In this document: positions 27,051 through 34,492 of the stretch, piece by piece | Numbering within the stretch: the stretch's first letter is position 1 | How the letters are laid out: each line of letters opens with the position of its first letter | Origin: Burkholderia sp. OK233 | Lineage (GTDB): Bacteria > Pseudomonadota > Gammaproteobacteria > Burkholderiales > Burkholderiaceae | DNA: 64,000 nucleotides | Direction of reading: 5' to 3' | NCBI RefSeq assembly: GCF_900230185.1 | Contig: NZ_OCSR01000002.1 | Location: forward strand, 1,178,001-1,242,000 | The notes under the pieces: generated by a model | What the model saw: the letters and a program-made list of their open reading frames with translations, nothing else | Told to the model about the DNA's origin: nothing | The model's database searches: none | Translations under genes and position numbers: made by a program

Positions 27051-28841
27051 CTAGAACTGTTCGTCGGAGAGAGCAAGAAAGGCCACAATGCCCTTCGCAC
27101 TGACGATAGAGGCTTCCAACGCCGAAGCCAGGGGCAGCACATGCTCAGCATAAAACTGCGCGGTTGCGATCTTCGCGCCATAGAACGACGGATCTTCAGC
27201 ACGCTTTTCAGCCGCCACGAGCAACGCACGCGCCATCTGCCAGCCGCCCAGGACAACGCCCGCCAGCTTCAGGTACGGCACGCTGCCGGCGAACACCGCG
27301 TTGGGATCGCTCTTCGTGTTCGCGACAACGAAATCGACCGCCGCGCCCAGTGAGCGCTGACCCTGCGCCAGATACTTCTTCATCGAATCGAACGCAGCGC
27401 CTTGTTGCGCGTCGAGTGCTTCGATCGTTTCAGCCACGCCGGCCAGCAGCGCCTTCGCCACCTTGCCGCCGTCACGAACGGTCTTGCGGCCGATCAGATC
27501 GTTGGCCTGAATCGCGGTCGTCCCTTCGTAGATCGGCAGAATGCGCGCGTCGCGGTAGTACTGCGCGGCGCCGGTTTCTTCGATGAAGCCCATGCCGCCG
27601 TGTACCTGCACGCCGAGGCTCGTCACGTCGATCGACAGTTCCGTGCTCCAGCCCTTCACGATCGGCACGAGATATTCGTAGATCGCTTGATGCTCAGCAC
27701 GTTTTGCTTCGTCAGGATGACGATGCGCGATATCGCAGTGAGCCGCGGCGACATACGCCAACGCGCGCGACGCTTCGGTGAGACCACGCATCGTGGCCAG
27801 CATGCGGCGCACGTCCGGATGCTGAATGATCGCTACCGATTGTTTCGCGGAGCCATCCACCGGCCGGCTTTGCACGCGATCCTTCGCATACGCCACCGCT
27901 TGCTGATACGCACGATCCGACACGGCAACACCTTGCATGCCCACCGCGAAACGCGCCGCGTTCATCATGATGAACATGTACTCGAGGCCGCGATTTTCTT
28001 CGCCGATCAGATGCCCGATCGCGCCGCCGTGATCGCCGAATTGCAGCACCGCAGTCGGGCTCGCCTTGATGCCGAGCTTGTGCTCGATCGACACGCAATG
28101 CACGTCATTACGCTCACCGAGCGAACCGTCTTCGTTGATGAGAAACTTCGGCACGATGAAAAGCGAGATGCCCTTCACGCCTTCCGGTGCATTCGGCGTG
28201 CGCGCCAGCACGAGATGGGCGATGTTCTTCGCCATGTCGTGCTCGCCCCACGTGATGAAAATCTTGGTGCCGAACAGCTTGAACGACCCATCACCCTGTG
28301 GTTCGGCGCGCGTGCGCACCAGCGCGAGATCGGAGCCGGCTTGCGGCTCGGTCAGGTTCATCGTGCCGGTCCACTCGCCGGAAATCAGCTTGGGCACGTA
28401 GGTTTGCTTCTGCTCTTCGCTGCCCGCTGTGAGCAGTGCCTCGATGGCGCCATCCGTGAGGAGCGGGCACAGCGCGAACGACAGGTTCGACGCGTTCAGC
28501 ATCTCGATACAGGCCGTGGCGATCAGCTTGGGCAGACCCTGGCCTTCGTAGTCGACCGGATGTTGCACGCCTTGCCAGCCGCCTTCGCCGAACTGGCGGA
28601 ATGCGTCCTTGAAACCGGGCGATGCGGTGACCACGCCGTCTTTCCAGCTGCTCGGATTGCGATCGCCTTCGACGTTCAGCGGCGCCAGCACTTCGCCGCA
28701 CAGTTTCGCCGATTCGTCGAGCACGGCTTGCGCCGTGTCGAGGTTCGCGTCTTCGAAGCCTGGCAGCGTCGCGATGTCTTCGAGACCAGCCAGTTCTTTC
28801 ATCACGAACAGCATGTCCTTGATGGGCGCCGTATAGCTCAT
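27051..28841 (-). CDS. acyl-CoA dehydrogenase with C-terminal extension (DmdC-like)
   Basis: A 596-residue dehydrogenase of the long form, with an additional C-terminal domain beyond the usual 380 residues. The start at 28841 has GGAGGAG upstream. Motifs are MNLTEPQAGSDLALVRTRA (FAD/substrate), FGTKIFITWGEHDMAKN, SIEHKLGIKASPTAVLQFG, MQGVAVSDRAYQQAVAYA, QVHGGMGFIEETGAAQYYRD and ILPIYEGTTAIQANDLIGRK. The family includes 3-methylmercaptopropionyl-CoA dehydrogenases and broad acyl-CoA dehydrogenases in Burkholderia, so the exact chain is unknown. It forms a unit with ETF-QO, thiolase and 3-hydroxyacyl-CoA dehydrogenase. High GC at third positions sets it apart from its left and right neighbours. 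Confidence 0.93.
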   Translation of the reverse strand: MSYTAPIKDMLFVMKELAGLEDIATLPGFEDANLDTAQAVLDESAKLCGEVLAPLNVEGDRNPSSWKDGVVTASPGFKDAFRQFGEGGWQGVQHPVDYEGQGLPKLIATACIEMLNASNLSFALCPLLTDGAIEALLTAGSEEQKQTYVPKLISGEWTGTMNLTEPQAGSDLALVRTRAEPQGDGSFKLFGTKIFITWGEHDMAKNIAHLVLARTPNAPEGVKGISLFIVPKFLINEDGSLGERNDVHCVSIEHKLGIKASPTAVLQFGDHGGAIGHLIGEENRGLEYMFIMMNAARFAVGMQGVAVSDRAYQQAVAYAKDRVQSRPVDGSAKQSVAIIQHPDVRRMLATMRGLTEASRALAYVAAAHCDIAHRHPDEAKRAEHQAIYEYLVPIVKGWSTELSIDVTSLGVQVHGGMGFIEETGAAQYYRDARILPIYEGTTAIQANDLIGRKTVRDGGKVAKALLAGVAETIEALDAQQGAAFDSMKKYLAQGQRSLGAAVDFVVANTKSDPNAVFAGSVPYLKLAGVVLGGWQMARALLVAAEKRAEDPSFYGAKIATAQFYAEHVLPLASALEASIVSAKGIVAFLALSDEQF

Positions 28842-28867
28842 TTCAGTTCTCCTCCTGCTTTTGATAT

Positions 28868-28905
28868 AAAAAGGGCGCTGGACTCTACAGGCCCTGCGCC
28901 CTTTT
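28868..28905. terminator. bidirectional terminator-like hairpin
   Basis: AAAAGGGCGC (28869-28878) pairs perfectly with GCGCCCTTTT (28896-28905), loop 17 nt. Both strands give a GC stem ending in T's, so it can terminate transcription from either side. It lies upstream of the acyl-CoA dehydrogenase, where it would insulate that operon from transcription of the MFS gene. Confidence 0.7.
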
Positions 28906-29216
28906 GTTGCAGCAGGCATCCGCTTTTGTATAGCGCAGTATTACCTGGCCCAGTCTCGCCTCTGACGTGCACCATATCCGTCGAGCTCAGTCAGCGACGC
29001 CGTTATTGCCTGCGTCGCGGACCCAATGGTTGCTCGCCAGAGCGAAACGAGTGATGACAAGCCGACACGGCGCACGCACCGCAGCGTTCAGACTATTAGT
29101 CAGATGGTTCAGGTGTCACGGCATTCTTCCAGGCATCCTGGTTCTGCCTATGCGAAGCGACGATCTTTGCCGGCTGCTGCACGGAATCGATTCGCCGTCT
29201 ATCCGAATTCACTGAG
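28906..29216. other. gene-free stretch
   Basis: About 310 bp between the hairpin and the end of the MFS gene. No gene recognised. Confidence 0.4.
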
Positions 29217-30395
29217 TCAGGCGATCACTAAAGACCGCGCTTTTCTAAACCGACTTACCCCGCCCAAGGCGAATGCGAGACTCGCGACCAGTAGACCCGC
29301 CGAACTGAGGCCAACGTAATTCAATCCGCCCAGCGAGAAGAAGAAAGCTCCGATCGCGGGCCCAGCAGCTGCGCCTATATTCACCGCAGCGCCACTAACT
29401 GCTGCACTTCTACCGCTCGCGTCCAACTCAGCAAGCAACCCCTGAAGATAGGGGAATGTGAAACAGCAGGCGGCAGACATGCATCCTGTCGATATCAAGA
29501 AGACTAGACGGGAATCGACGTTGTACATCCCAAACGAAACCACGATCAGGAGTAGCGAACCAATAACGACTGGAGCGCGATAACCGAGTCGCGTACCGAT
29601 CCACGCAGCGAGAAGAGCAGCAGGAATCTGCCCCAATGCCATCGTAATGAAAGCCGCTGTCAGGACACCCGATTCAATATGCAGTCGCTGAGCTGCGGAC
29701 TCCGCGAAAGTCCAGCAAACCGCCTGCGATCCAAGCATAGCGAAGATCGCAAGCAGAACACTCGGAACGCCAGAGGGCACAAAGCCAAGAACGCGCCGAT
29801 CCATTTTTGGATGACCAAGGAAGTCGGAAAAACTCGCCTTTGCACGCGGCAACATAAGGGCAAAAGGTGCAGCGCAGATTACAAGAACGAATTCAACGAC
29901 ATCAAACCCCCGCGGCCCGAGATAGCCTGTTGCGGAGGGCACACTAAACATGACAACCGCAGAGACGATTGCCATCATGGCGAGCATCTGAGCATACGTC
30001 TTTTCTGGATTCTTATACATTGCCGGGATCGCATTGGCGCAGGCGGTGATCATCCCGACTCCGAATCCCAGAAGAATCCGGGAAACGATATTGATCGATA
30101 AATTTGGGGACCAACAAGAGACCACGGCCCCAGCTGCGGCAATGCCAAGACCGACCAACGCGAGCAAGCGTTTGTCGCGATGCGCAATCGAACGCCCCCA
30201 CAGCGCAGTTGACACAGCCAACGCAAGAAGCTCAGCGGAAGCGATCCAGCCACCAGTAGACTCACTTATATAAAACTTACTCGTGACGCTATCAACGGTG
30301 TAGGGCAAAGAGAAGAAACTTAGCCATCCGAGCGAACCGATCAGCAAGACAGAGAGCCGCTCTCGAATCGTAAGGGCACTAGGTTGAATCGTCAT
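29217..30395 (-). CDS. MFS transporter
   Basis: A 392-residue inner-membrane transporter with about 12 hydrophobic helices. The start at ATG 30395 is supported by a GAGGTG site; the frame is open up to 30476. Examples of helices are LSVLLIGSLGWLSFFSLPY, ELLALAVSTALWGRSIAHRD (with the MFS loop 2-3 basic motif as GRSIAHRDKR), GFGVGMITACANAIPAMY, and AVNIGAAAGPAIGAFFFSL. The group is unclear; it may import an aromatic or organic acid, or export. It stands alone between the beta-oxidation block and the second DUF1329 copy, and lies within the segment bounded by the direct repeats. Confidence 0.9.
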   Translation of the reverse strand: MTIQPSALTIRERLSVLLIGSLGWLSFFSLPYTVDSVTSKFYISESTGGWIASAELLALAVSTALWGRSIAHRDKRLLALVGLGIAAAGAVVSCWSPNLSINIVSRILLGFGVGMITACANAIPAMYKNPEKTYAQMLAMMAIVSAVVMFSVPSATGYLGPRGFDVVEFVLVICAAPFALMLPRAKASFSDFLGHPKMDRRVLGFVPSGVPSVLLAIFAMLGSQAVCWTFAESAAQRLHIESGVLTAAFITMALGQIPAALLAAWIGTRLGYRAPVVIGSLLLIVVSFGMYNVDSRLVFLISTGCMSAACCFTFPYLQGLLAELDASGRSAAVSGAAVNIGAAAGPAIGAFFFSLGGLNYVGLSSAGLLVASLAFALGGVSRFRKARSLVIA

Positions 30396-30870
30396 GGTCG
30401 ACACCTCAATTTCCGGACGCCTAGGTCCTGTTCGATCATAGGCCTGGTCAGCAGACACCGTTTCGCAACCGCTCACATCACATGACGTCGTGGAAACGTA
30501 CTGCGCTCACGACTATCTGGTAAGCGATTCGATGGAGAGTAAAGGAGACAATAATCTCAAAACATGTGCTCAAGGGACATTTGCGCGTGACCATGGGTCA
30601 CGGAGAGCGCAAGGGAAAATTCGGCTTAATTGCTGTGGCTTAGAGCCGCCATTCTTGTGACAAATCGTAGGCCCATCGTAGCCTGACAGCTCCGTCCATC
30701 AATGGTCCCAGCGCCATGTCGGCGGAGGACGTTGGAACTTGGCCCGCGACCCTCGAGCCACTTAAACGACCGCTTGATACATGCTCGTTAGGATCGCTGC
30801 TGGAAACGAGCGGAGTTTGCTTCCGAAGACCTTTCAATCACCGCCGACGGAAGCTTCCCGTAATACGCGT
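30396..30870. other. gene-free stretch up to repeat copy 2
   Basis: About 475 bp holding the MFS promoter. Short frames only. At 30420-30450 lies an imperfect inverted repeat (CCTAGGTCC ... ATAGGCCTGG), not further assigned. Confidence 0.4.
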
Positions 30871-30871
30871 A

Positions 30872-30897
30872 GCACGCGGACTCCGTTATCCGCGTGC
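30872..30897 (+). terminator. hairpin downstream of DUF1329 copy 2
   Basis: Same 9-bp stem and T-run as at 21111-21136, being part of the repeat. The T-run follows the stem on the plus strand. Confidence 0.65.
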
Positions 30898-30906
30898 CTT
30901 TTTCCC

Positions 30907-32274
30907 CTATCGCTGACTCTGTTGCTGCAGACTCTGCATGGTGAAGAAATCATCTTTCAAACGAATGTTGCCTTCGTTTGATTCGTAGAATTTCGGTGGC
31001 TTTGCCGCGTCGAACACAAGTCCGTCGGCCAGGTAACGACCGCTGTTGACGTCGTACATCACGTACGCCTCAGCAACACAGGCCCCGCCCAACTCCGCGA
31101 TCGGTGTCGGATAAGCTTCTTTTGCCTTCCAGATCTTCCCCTGACTATCGTAGTCCTCGCCAGCCACAGCAACCCAGGAATCCTCGTCGAGGTAAAGCGT
31201 CTTCTTTGGCATCGTGTGACGCACACCCGCCTTGACTGTTCCCTCGACCACCCATACGCGATGCAACTCATAGCGCCGGTTATTCGGGTTTAGAAATGTC
31301 GCCTGCGCTCCTTCGTCAACCGAAGTACCTGGATCAACCATGCCGAACGAATTGTATGGGACATAGACTTCCTTTTTCCCCAGCAGTTTCCAGTCAAACC
31401 GGTCGGGCAGACCGTAGAAGAGGAATGCCTGGTCTTCCAGCGCCTGGTTCTCGTAGCCGATCAGCGGCGCGTCGTAGGCATAGCTTGGCAGCCGGCGCAC
31501 CCGGCGCTGTCCGGTGAAGTAATAGTACGACTCGCTGTCTTCCTTCACGTAGTTGCGCTGAATCACCGCCTGACCTGCAAGCGCCGCAGGCTGCGAATAG
31601 GCATAGTAGACACCCATCAAAAGACTATTGGGCTTCATGACTTCCGATGCCGCCTTGCTGCCCCACGGGAATGAATACGTTTGCGTCCACTTAACGATAA
31701 TCCGGTTGCTCTGACCAGGATTGGCCCCGACCACGGTCTCACCTTCGTAGTCGACCCCGGCTCCCTGATATCGCGTCAGGAAGTTCCAGACCGCTTCGAT
31801 ACCAGTCTTCGGCTTCGGAAATGGAATTGCCGGCATCACGGCGTTCTCCAACGTCCATCCGTCAGACCCAATTGACGCCTTCCCGGCGTTTGCCTTTGTA
31901 TTGTTCTGAACAAAGTCAGGCAACTGGCAATCGCGATGTGACGGGTACACCGGCATCGTGTAGCTTGTGTTCTGCTTGATAAACGCCAACTGCCCTGGGG
32001 TAAGTTTGTCAGCATATTGCGCGACGTTTGCCGCGCTGATCACGAAGAGCGGCTTCTCGCCCTTGTACTTCCAGGCCGCAATCCGCTTCTGCGCCGGTGT
32101 CCACCCACTGGCAAGGCTGTTGGTCGATTCGTACGCCGGAATCGCGCCGTCCTTGCTGCCCTCGCTCTCAGCCCCCGCCACCGTCAGTTCGGCGGCACTA
32201 GTCACCACAGTTGACTCAAACAACGCGAGCGCCGCCAGCGACATCACTGCAAGAAATTTTCTCTTTTGATTCAC
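30907..32274 (-). CDS. DUF1329 family protein, copy 2
   Basis: Same 455 residues as the copy at 21146-22513, including the signal peptide and all DUF1329 motifs. The frame is open upstream to 32340, but the identical start and ribosome site in copy 1 point to ATG 32274. It is far from any DUF1302 or RND gene, so it would be expressed on its own promoter. The lack of divergence means a very recent duplication or ongoing gene conversion. Its upstream region carries the 31-nt element at 32404-32434. Confidence 0.92.
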   Translation of the reverse strand: MNQKRKFLAVMSLAALALFESTVVTSAAELTVAGAESEGSKDGAIPAYESTNSLASGWTPAQKRIAAWKYKGEKPLFVISAANVAQYADKLTPGQLAFIKQNTSYTMPVYPSHRDCQLPDFVQNNTKANAGKASIGSDGWTLENAVMPAIPFPKPKTGIEAVWNFLTRYQGAGVDYEGETVVGANPGQSNRIIVKWTQTYSFPWGSKAASEVMKPNSLLMGVYYAYSQPAALAGQAVIQRNYVKEDSESYYYFTGQRRVRRLPSYAYDAPLIGYENQALEDQAFLFYGLPDRFDWKLLGKKEVYVPYNSFGMVDPGTSVDEGAQATFLNPNNRRYELHRVWVVEGTVKAGVRHTMPKKTLYLDEDSWVAVAGEDYDSQGKIWKAKEAYPTPIAELGGACVAEAYVMYDVNSGRYLADGLVFDAAKPPKFYESNEGNIRLKDDFFTMQSLQQQSQR

Positions 32275-32403
32275 AATCAGATCCTCAAAATTAGGTGCGA
32301 CGTGAAGCGCCCACTGAGAGCGATCCGTCAATGGTCTCATCGCAACGACAACTTATCTATTTAAGCAACGAAAACACTGAGAGTAATGAACATGCAGACC
32401 GCT

Positions 32404-32434
32404 AGACATGTTCTTTTCGGCCAAAAACTCAGTG
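32404..32434. promoter_or_regulatory. conserved 31-nt element upstream of DUF1329 copy 2
   Basis: Counterpart of 22653-22683 (27 of 31 identical), 130 bp upstream of the start. Two direct repeats GACCGCTAGACA (32397-32408) and GACCGCTGGACA (about 32434-32445) overlap or flank it, an arrangement common for AraC-type activator sites (inferred). Confidence 0.55.
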
Positions 32435-32693
32435 ACCGCTGGACAACGTGTCGCAATCCGAAGCTCGACTTGTCTACTGTCAATGCGTCAAATCAAGAGG
32501 TTTTGGAAAGACCGATTGAAGCATCTAGACATTGACAGGCACATGTTGGATTGACCGGATGTTTTCGATGGCATCTGTTGAATCACATTATTTTATATAG
32601 TAGTACCGATTATTATTCATATCATCATGACATTGGAGATGTACTGGTTACGGCAACACCCATGCGGTGTGCTGGCGTGCATTATCGAATCGC

Positions 32694-32894
32694 TTACGCC
32701 CAAGAAGACTGTTCATTTAGACGACCGGTGAGTCGCGGAACAGCCGGAACTTGTACTTGCCCGATAGCTTGCCGAACGCGCTCACCCGAACCGGAGAATG
32801 TGATCGCACCGACGAACGAGCCGCGATCCGAGCCGAGCGAGCTGACTAGTACGAAGGTGATCAGGTTGATGACGGAGTGGTTGAGCACTTCCAC
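32694..32894 (-). CDS. hypothetical small protein, second of a coupled pair
   Basis: 66 residues from GTG 32894, with AAAGGAG about 7 bp upstream that overlaps the end region of the previous frame. Begins VEVLNHSVINLITFVLVSSL and continues SDRGSFVGAITFSGSGERVR. I do not recognise a family. The tidy stop, ribosome site and start order with the upstream frame is the main evidence that this is or was an operon pair. Could be a remnant. Confidence 0.3.
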   Translation of the reverse strand: MEVLNHSVINLITFVLVSSLGSDRGSFVGAITFSGSGERVRQAIGQVQVPAVPRLTGRLNEQSSWA

Positions 32895-32906
32895 TACGCC
32901 TCTCCT

Positions 32907-33137
32907 TTATGCCTTGCGCAAATCTTCATCGTCGCGGGCCAACAACGTGACCGCGACGAGGTCGTCTGCGATATCGATATTGAGCGCAATCCCCAACCCA
33001 ATGCCGCCGAGCTGACTCCACGAACGGACGAATTCTTCGATAGAGACGGATTTCCGCAGGTTCGCCAACGAGTGTAGGTTTGACCGACAGGAGACGAATA
33101 GAGGACGACGACTTGCGGCGGGGCGTTGCATCACCAA
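32907..33137 (-). CDS. hypothetical small protein, first of a coupled pair
   Basis: Up to 76 residues ending in IADDLVAVTLLARDDEDLRK. The start is uncertain: TTG 33137, GTG or the ATG two codons later, all behind GGGGGAGG. It ends 12 bp before the start of the next frame. No family recognised. The C-terminal half looks more protein-like than the N-terminal half, so it may be a truncated gene. Confidence 0.3.
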   Translation of the reverse strand: MVMQRPAASRRPLFVSCRSNLHSLANLRKSVSIEEFVRSWSQLGGIGLGIALNIDIADDLVAVTLLARDDEDLRKA

Positions 33138-33198
33138 GACGCTAGGCCTCCCCCCATGCGCCCATCTTTAGAAACGATCCATGGGTCGCGCCCGGAAT

Positions 33199-33387
33199 TA
33201 GGTCAACAAACCAATTATTACACCGATGACTACGAATAACTTCAACACGCATATTAGTATGATGTTATCGCGTAAAATTTAAGTAAATCCATCATAAGCC
33301 AGCACCTAATGGATTGTACGGGTGATATCAATTCAATTTTAGCTTGAATTTTAGGTCGATCAAAAACTATACTTAGGTCACGGAACC
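33199..33387. promoter_or_regulatory. regulatory region with two TAGGTCA-N4-ACC motifs
   Basis: Motif copies at 33199-33212 and 33374-33387. The second closes a 46-nt block (33342-33387) homologous to 11628-11673 upstream of the first AraC gene. A short rightward frame (ATG 33432 to 33599, 55 codons) follows and may be the controlled gene or its remnant. It has no family I recognise. Confidence 0.5.
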
Positions 33388-33620
33388 AAATATATTGGGT
33401 CAATAAAGTTGATGTTTCTCTCGCACGTTTGATGGGAACGCCAGCTATCTCCCGTATCGAGCGGTCGTACGAAAAGGTTGCAATCGGCGCAAAGTTGTTC
33501 GGATGCATTGATCTGCGTGCGCACTTCGCGTCGCTACTCCCACATGCTGACAGAACGACGTATGGCGCCTCGCAAGCTCTCGTCGCCCATGATCAGTGAA
33601 GACTGTTGAAGGAGAAGGAC

Positions 33621-33857
33621 GTGTATGTCGGAGAAAAATCGCTTCGGGCACTGGTCGATAAATGGCTCGCCCCTACGCCGGCGATGCCGGCTCGCGTCAG
33701 CCAATTTGGTCGAACGAGTTTGCACCAAAGGCGCTATGCGTGTGTGGAGGCGTTTCGGCCGACAGGCTCTGTTGTCATTATCTTTTTCCGTCACGATGAT
33801 GGCTCGTGGTGCGTGTTCCCGCCTGCAAGCAAGCGGCCTGTCATGACTGCTTACTGA
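33621..33857 (+). CDS. conserved small hypothetical protein
   Basis: 78 residues from GTG 33621, with GAAGGAG 6 bp upstream. The sequence has an ordered look: a helical start SLRALVDKWLAP, then RVSQFGRT, YACVEAFRPTGSVVIIFFRH and DDGSWCVFPPASKRP, which suggests a small beta-rich fold. I recall similar small proteins of unknown function in Burkholderia, but I cannot name a domain. It is followed 220 bp later by another small gene on the same strand. Confidence 0.5.
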   Translation: MYVGEKSLRALVDKWLAPTPAMPARVSQFGRTSLHQRRYACVEAFRPTGSVVIIFFRHDDGSWCVFPPASKRPVMTAY

Positions 33858-34076
33858 GCGGCACGTGCAAGCACCCTGTGCGCGAGAGCTCCCCGGCTGC
33901 CGAAGACGAGGGGCGTTGAGGGGGAAAACATCGTGCTGGCCTATTGCCGTTTCCGTTTTGACGCATGCACGCATCAAGTAACACCGTTGTGATCTCGTCG
34001 GACATTAGGCATAGCGATCGCGCCATTGGTGAACCATAACGCGCTGACCGGGCGAAGCAAGTAAAGGAAGGATGCA

Positions 34077-34247
34077 ATGGACATTTTGAAAATGGCAATG
34101 AATGCTGGCATGCAAGTCATTCTTGATGGGAGGATCGGCACGCAAAGCTATCAGAGTGTGTATGGATCAATACAAGCGCTACAACGCTTCGCTGAGGCAC
34201 TCCGCGCAGCAACTGCGTCCGAAACGCAAAGTCTGGTCGAAAACTGA
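34077..34247 (+). CDS. small hypothetical protein (56 aa)
   Basis: Starts at ATG 34077 after a good AAAGGAAGG site. Sequence MDILKMAMNAGMQVILDGRI continues GTQSYQSVYGSIQALQRFAE and ends in a helical, alanine-rich tail. Regular amphipathic pattern and a strong ribosome site support it. No known function. It lies between the small gene at 33621 and the convergent chemoreceptor. Confidence 0.5.
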   Translation: MDILKMAMNAGMQVILDGRIGTQSYQSVYGSIQALQRFAEALRAATASETQSLVEN

Positions 34248-34492
34248 ATGAACCATGCAAAAACACCGTCTGGATCACGACACTGTTTGCTCTGGGCGAC
34301 CTGTGGATGGCGCATGGTTTTGCGAAAGGCCCGAAGCGCCTAGGGTTGAGGCCGCGATTCCCAGCAAGCGTGGATCATCACGGTCCCAAAGCCGAGGATC
34401 AACGTGCGAGCACATTCTCAACGCCGATGCAACGCGGCCAGCAAACGGTTGGTGTTCTGAAAATGAGTTATGCAGACCTTCTATGCCATGCT

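Larger units (their letters stand above)
30871..32291. repeat. 1,421-bp direct repeat, copy 2 (carries DUF1329)
   Basis: Second copy of 21110-22530, same orientation, apparently without differences. The left junction is preceded by unrelated DNA. The right junction lies 17 bp upstream of the start codon, after which the promoters differ. Confidence 0.93.

Noticed and set aside
27402..29054. A 550-codon open frame on the plus strand
   Set aside because: It is the antisense shadow of the GC-rich acyl-CoA dehydrogenase and has no family resemblance.
21146..32274. DUF1329 repeats as ends of a composite transposon
   Set aside because: The repeats carry no transposase and no terminal inverted repeats, and no target duplication is visible at the outer edges.
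32275..32340. N-terminal extension of DUF1329 copy 2
   Set aside because: The signal peptide and ribosome site identical to copy 1 set the start at 32274; the extension is chance.
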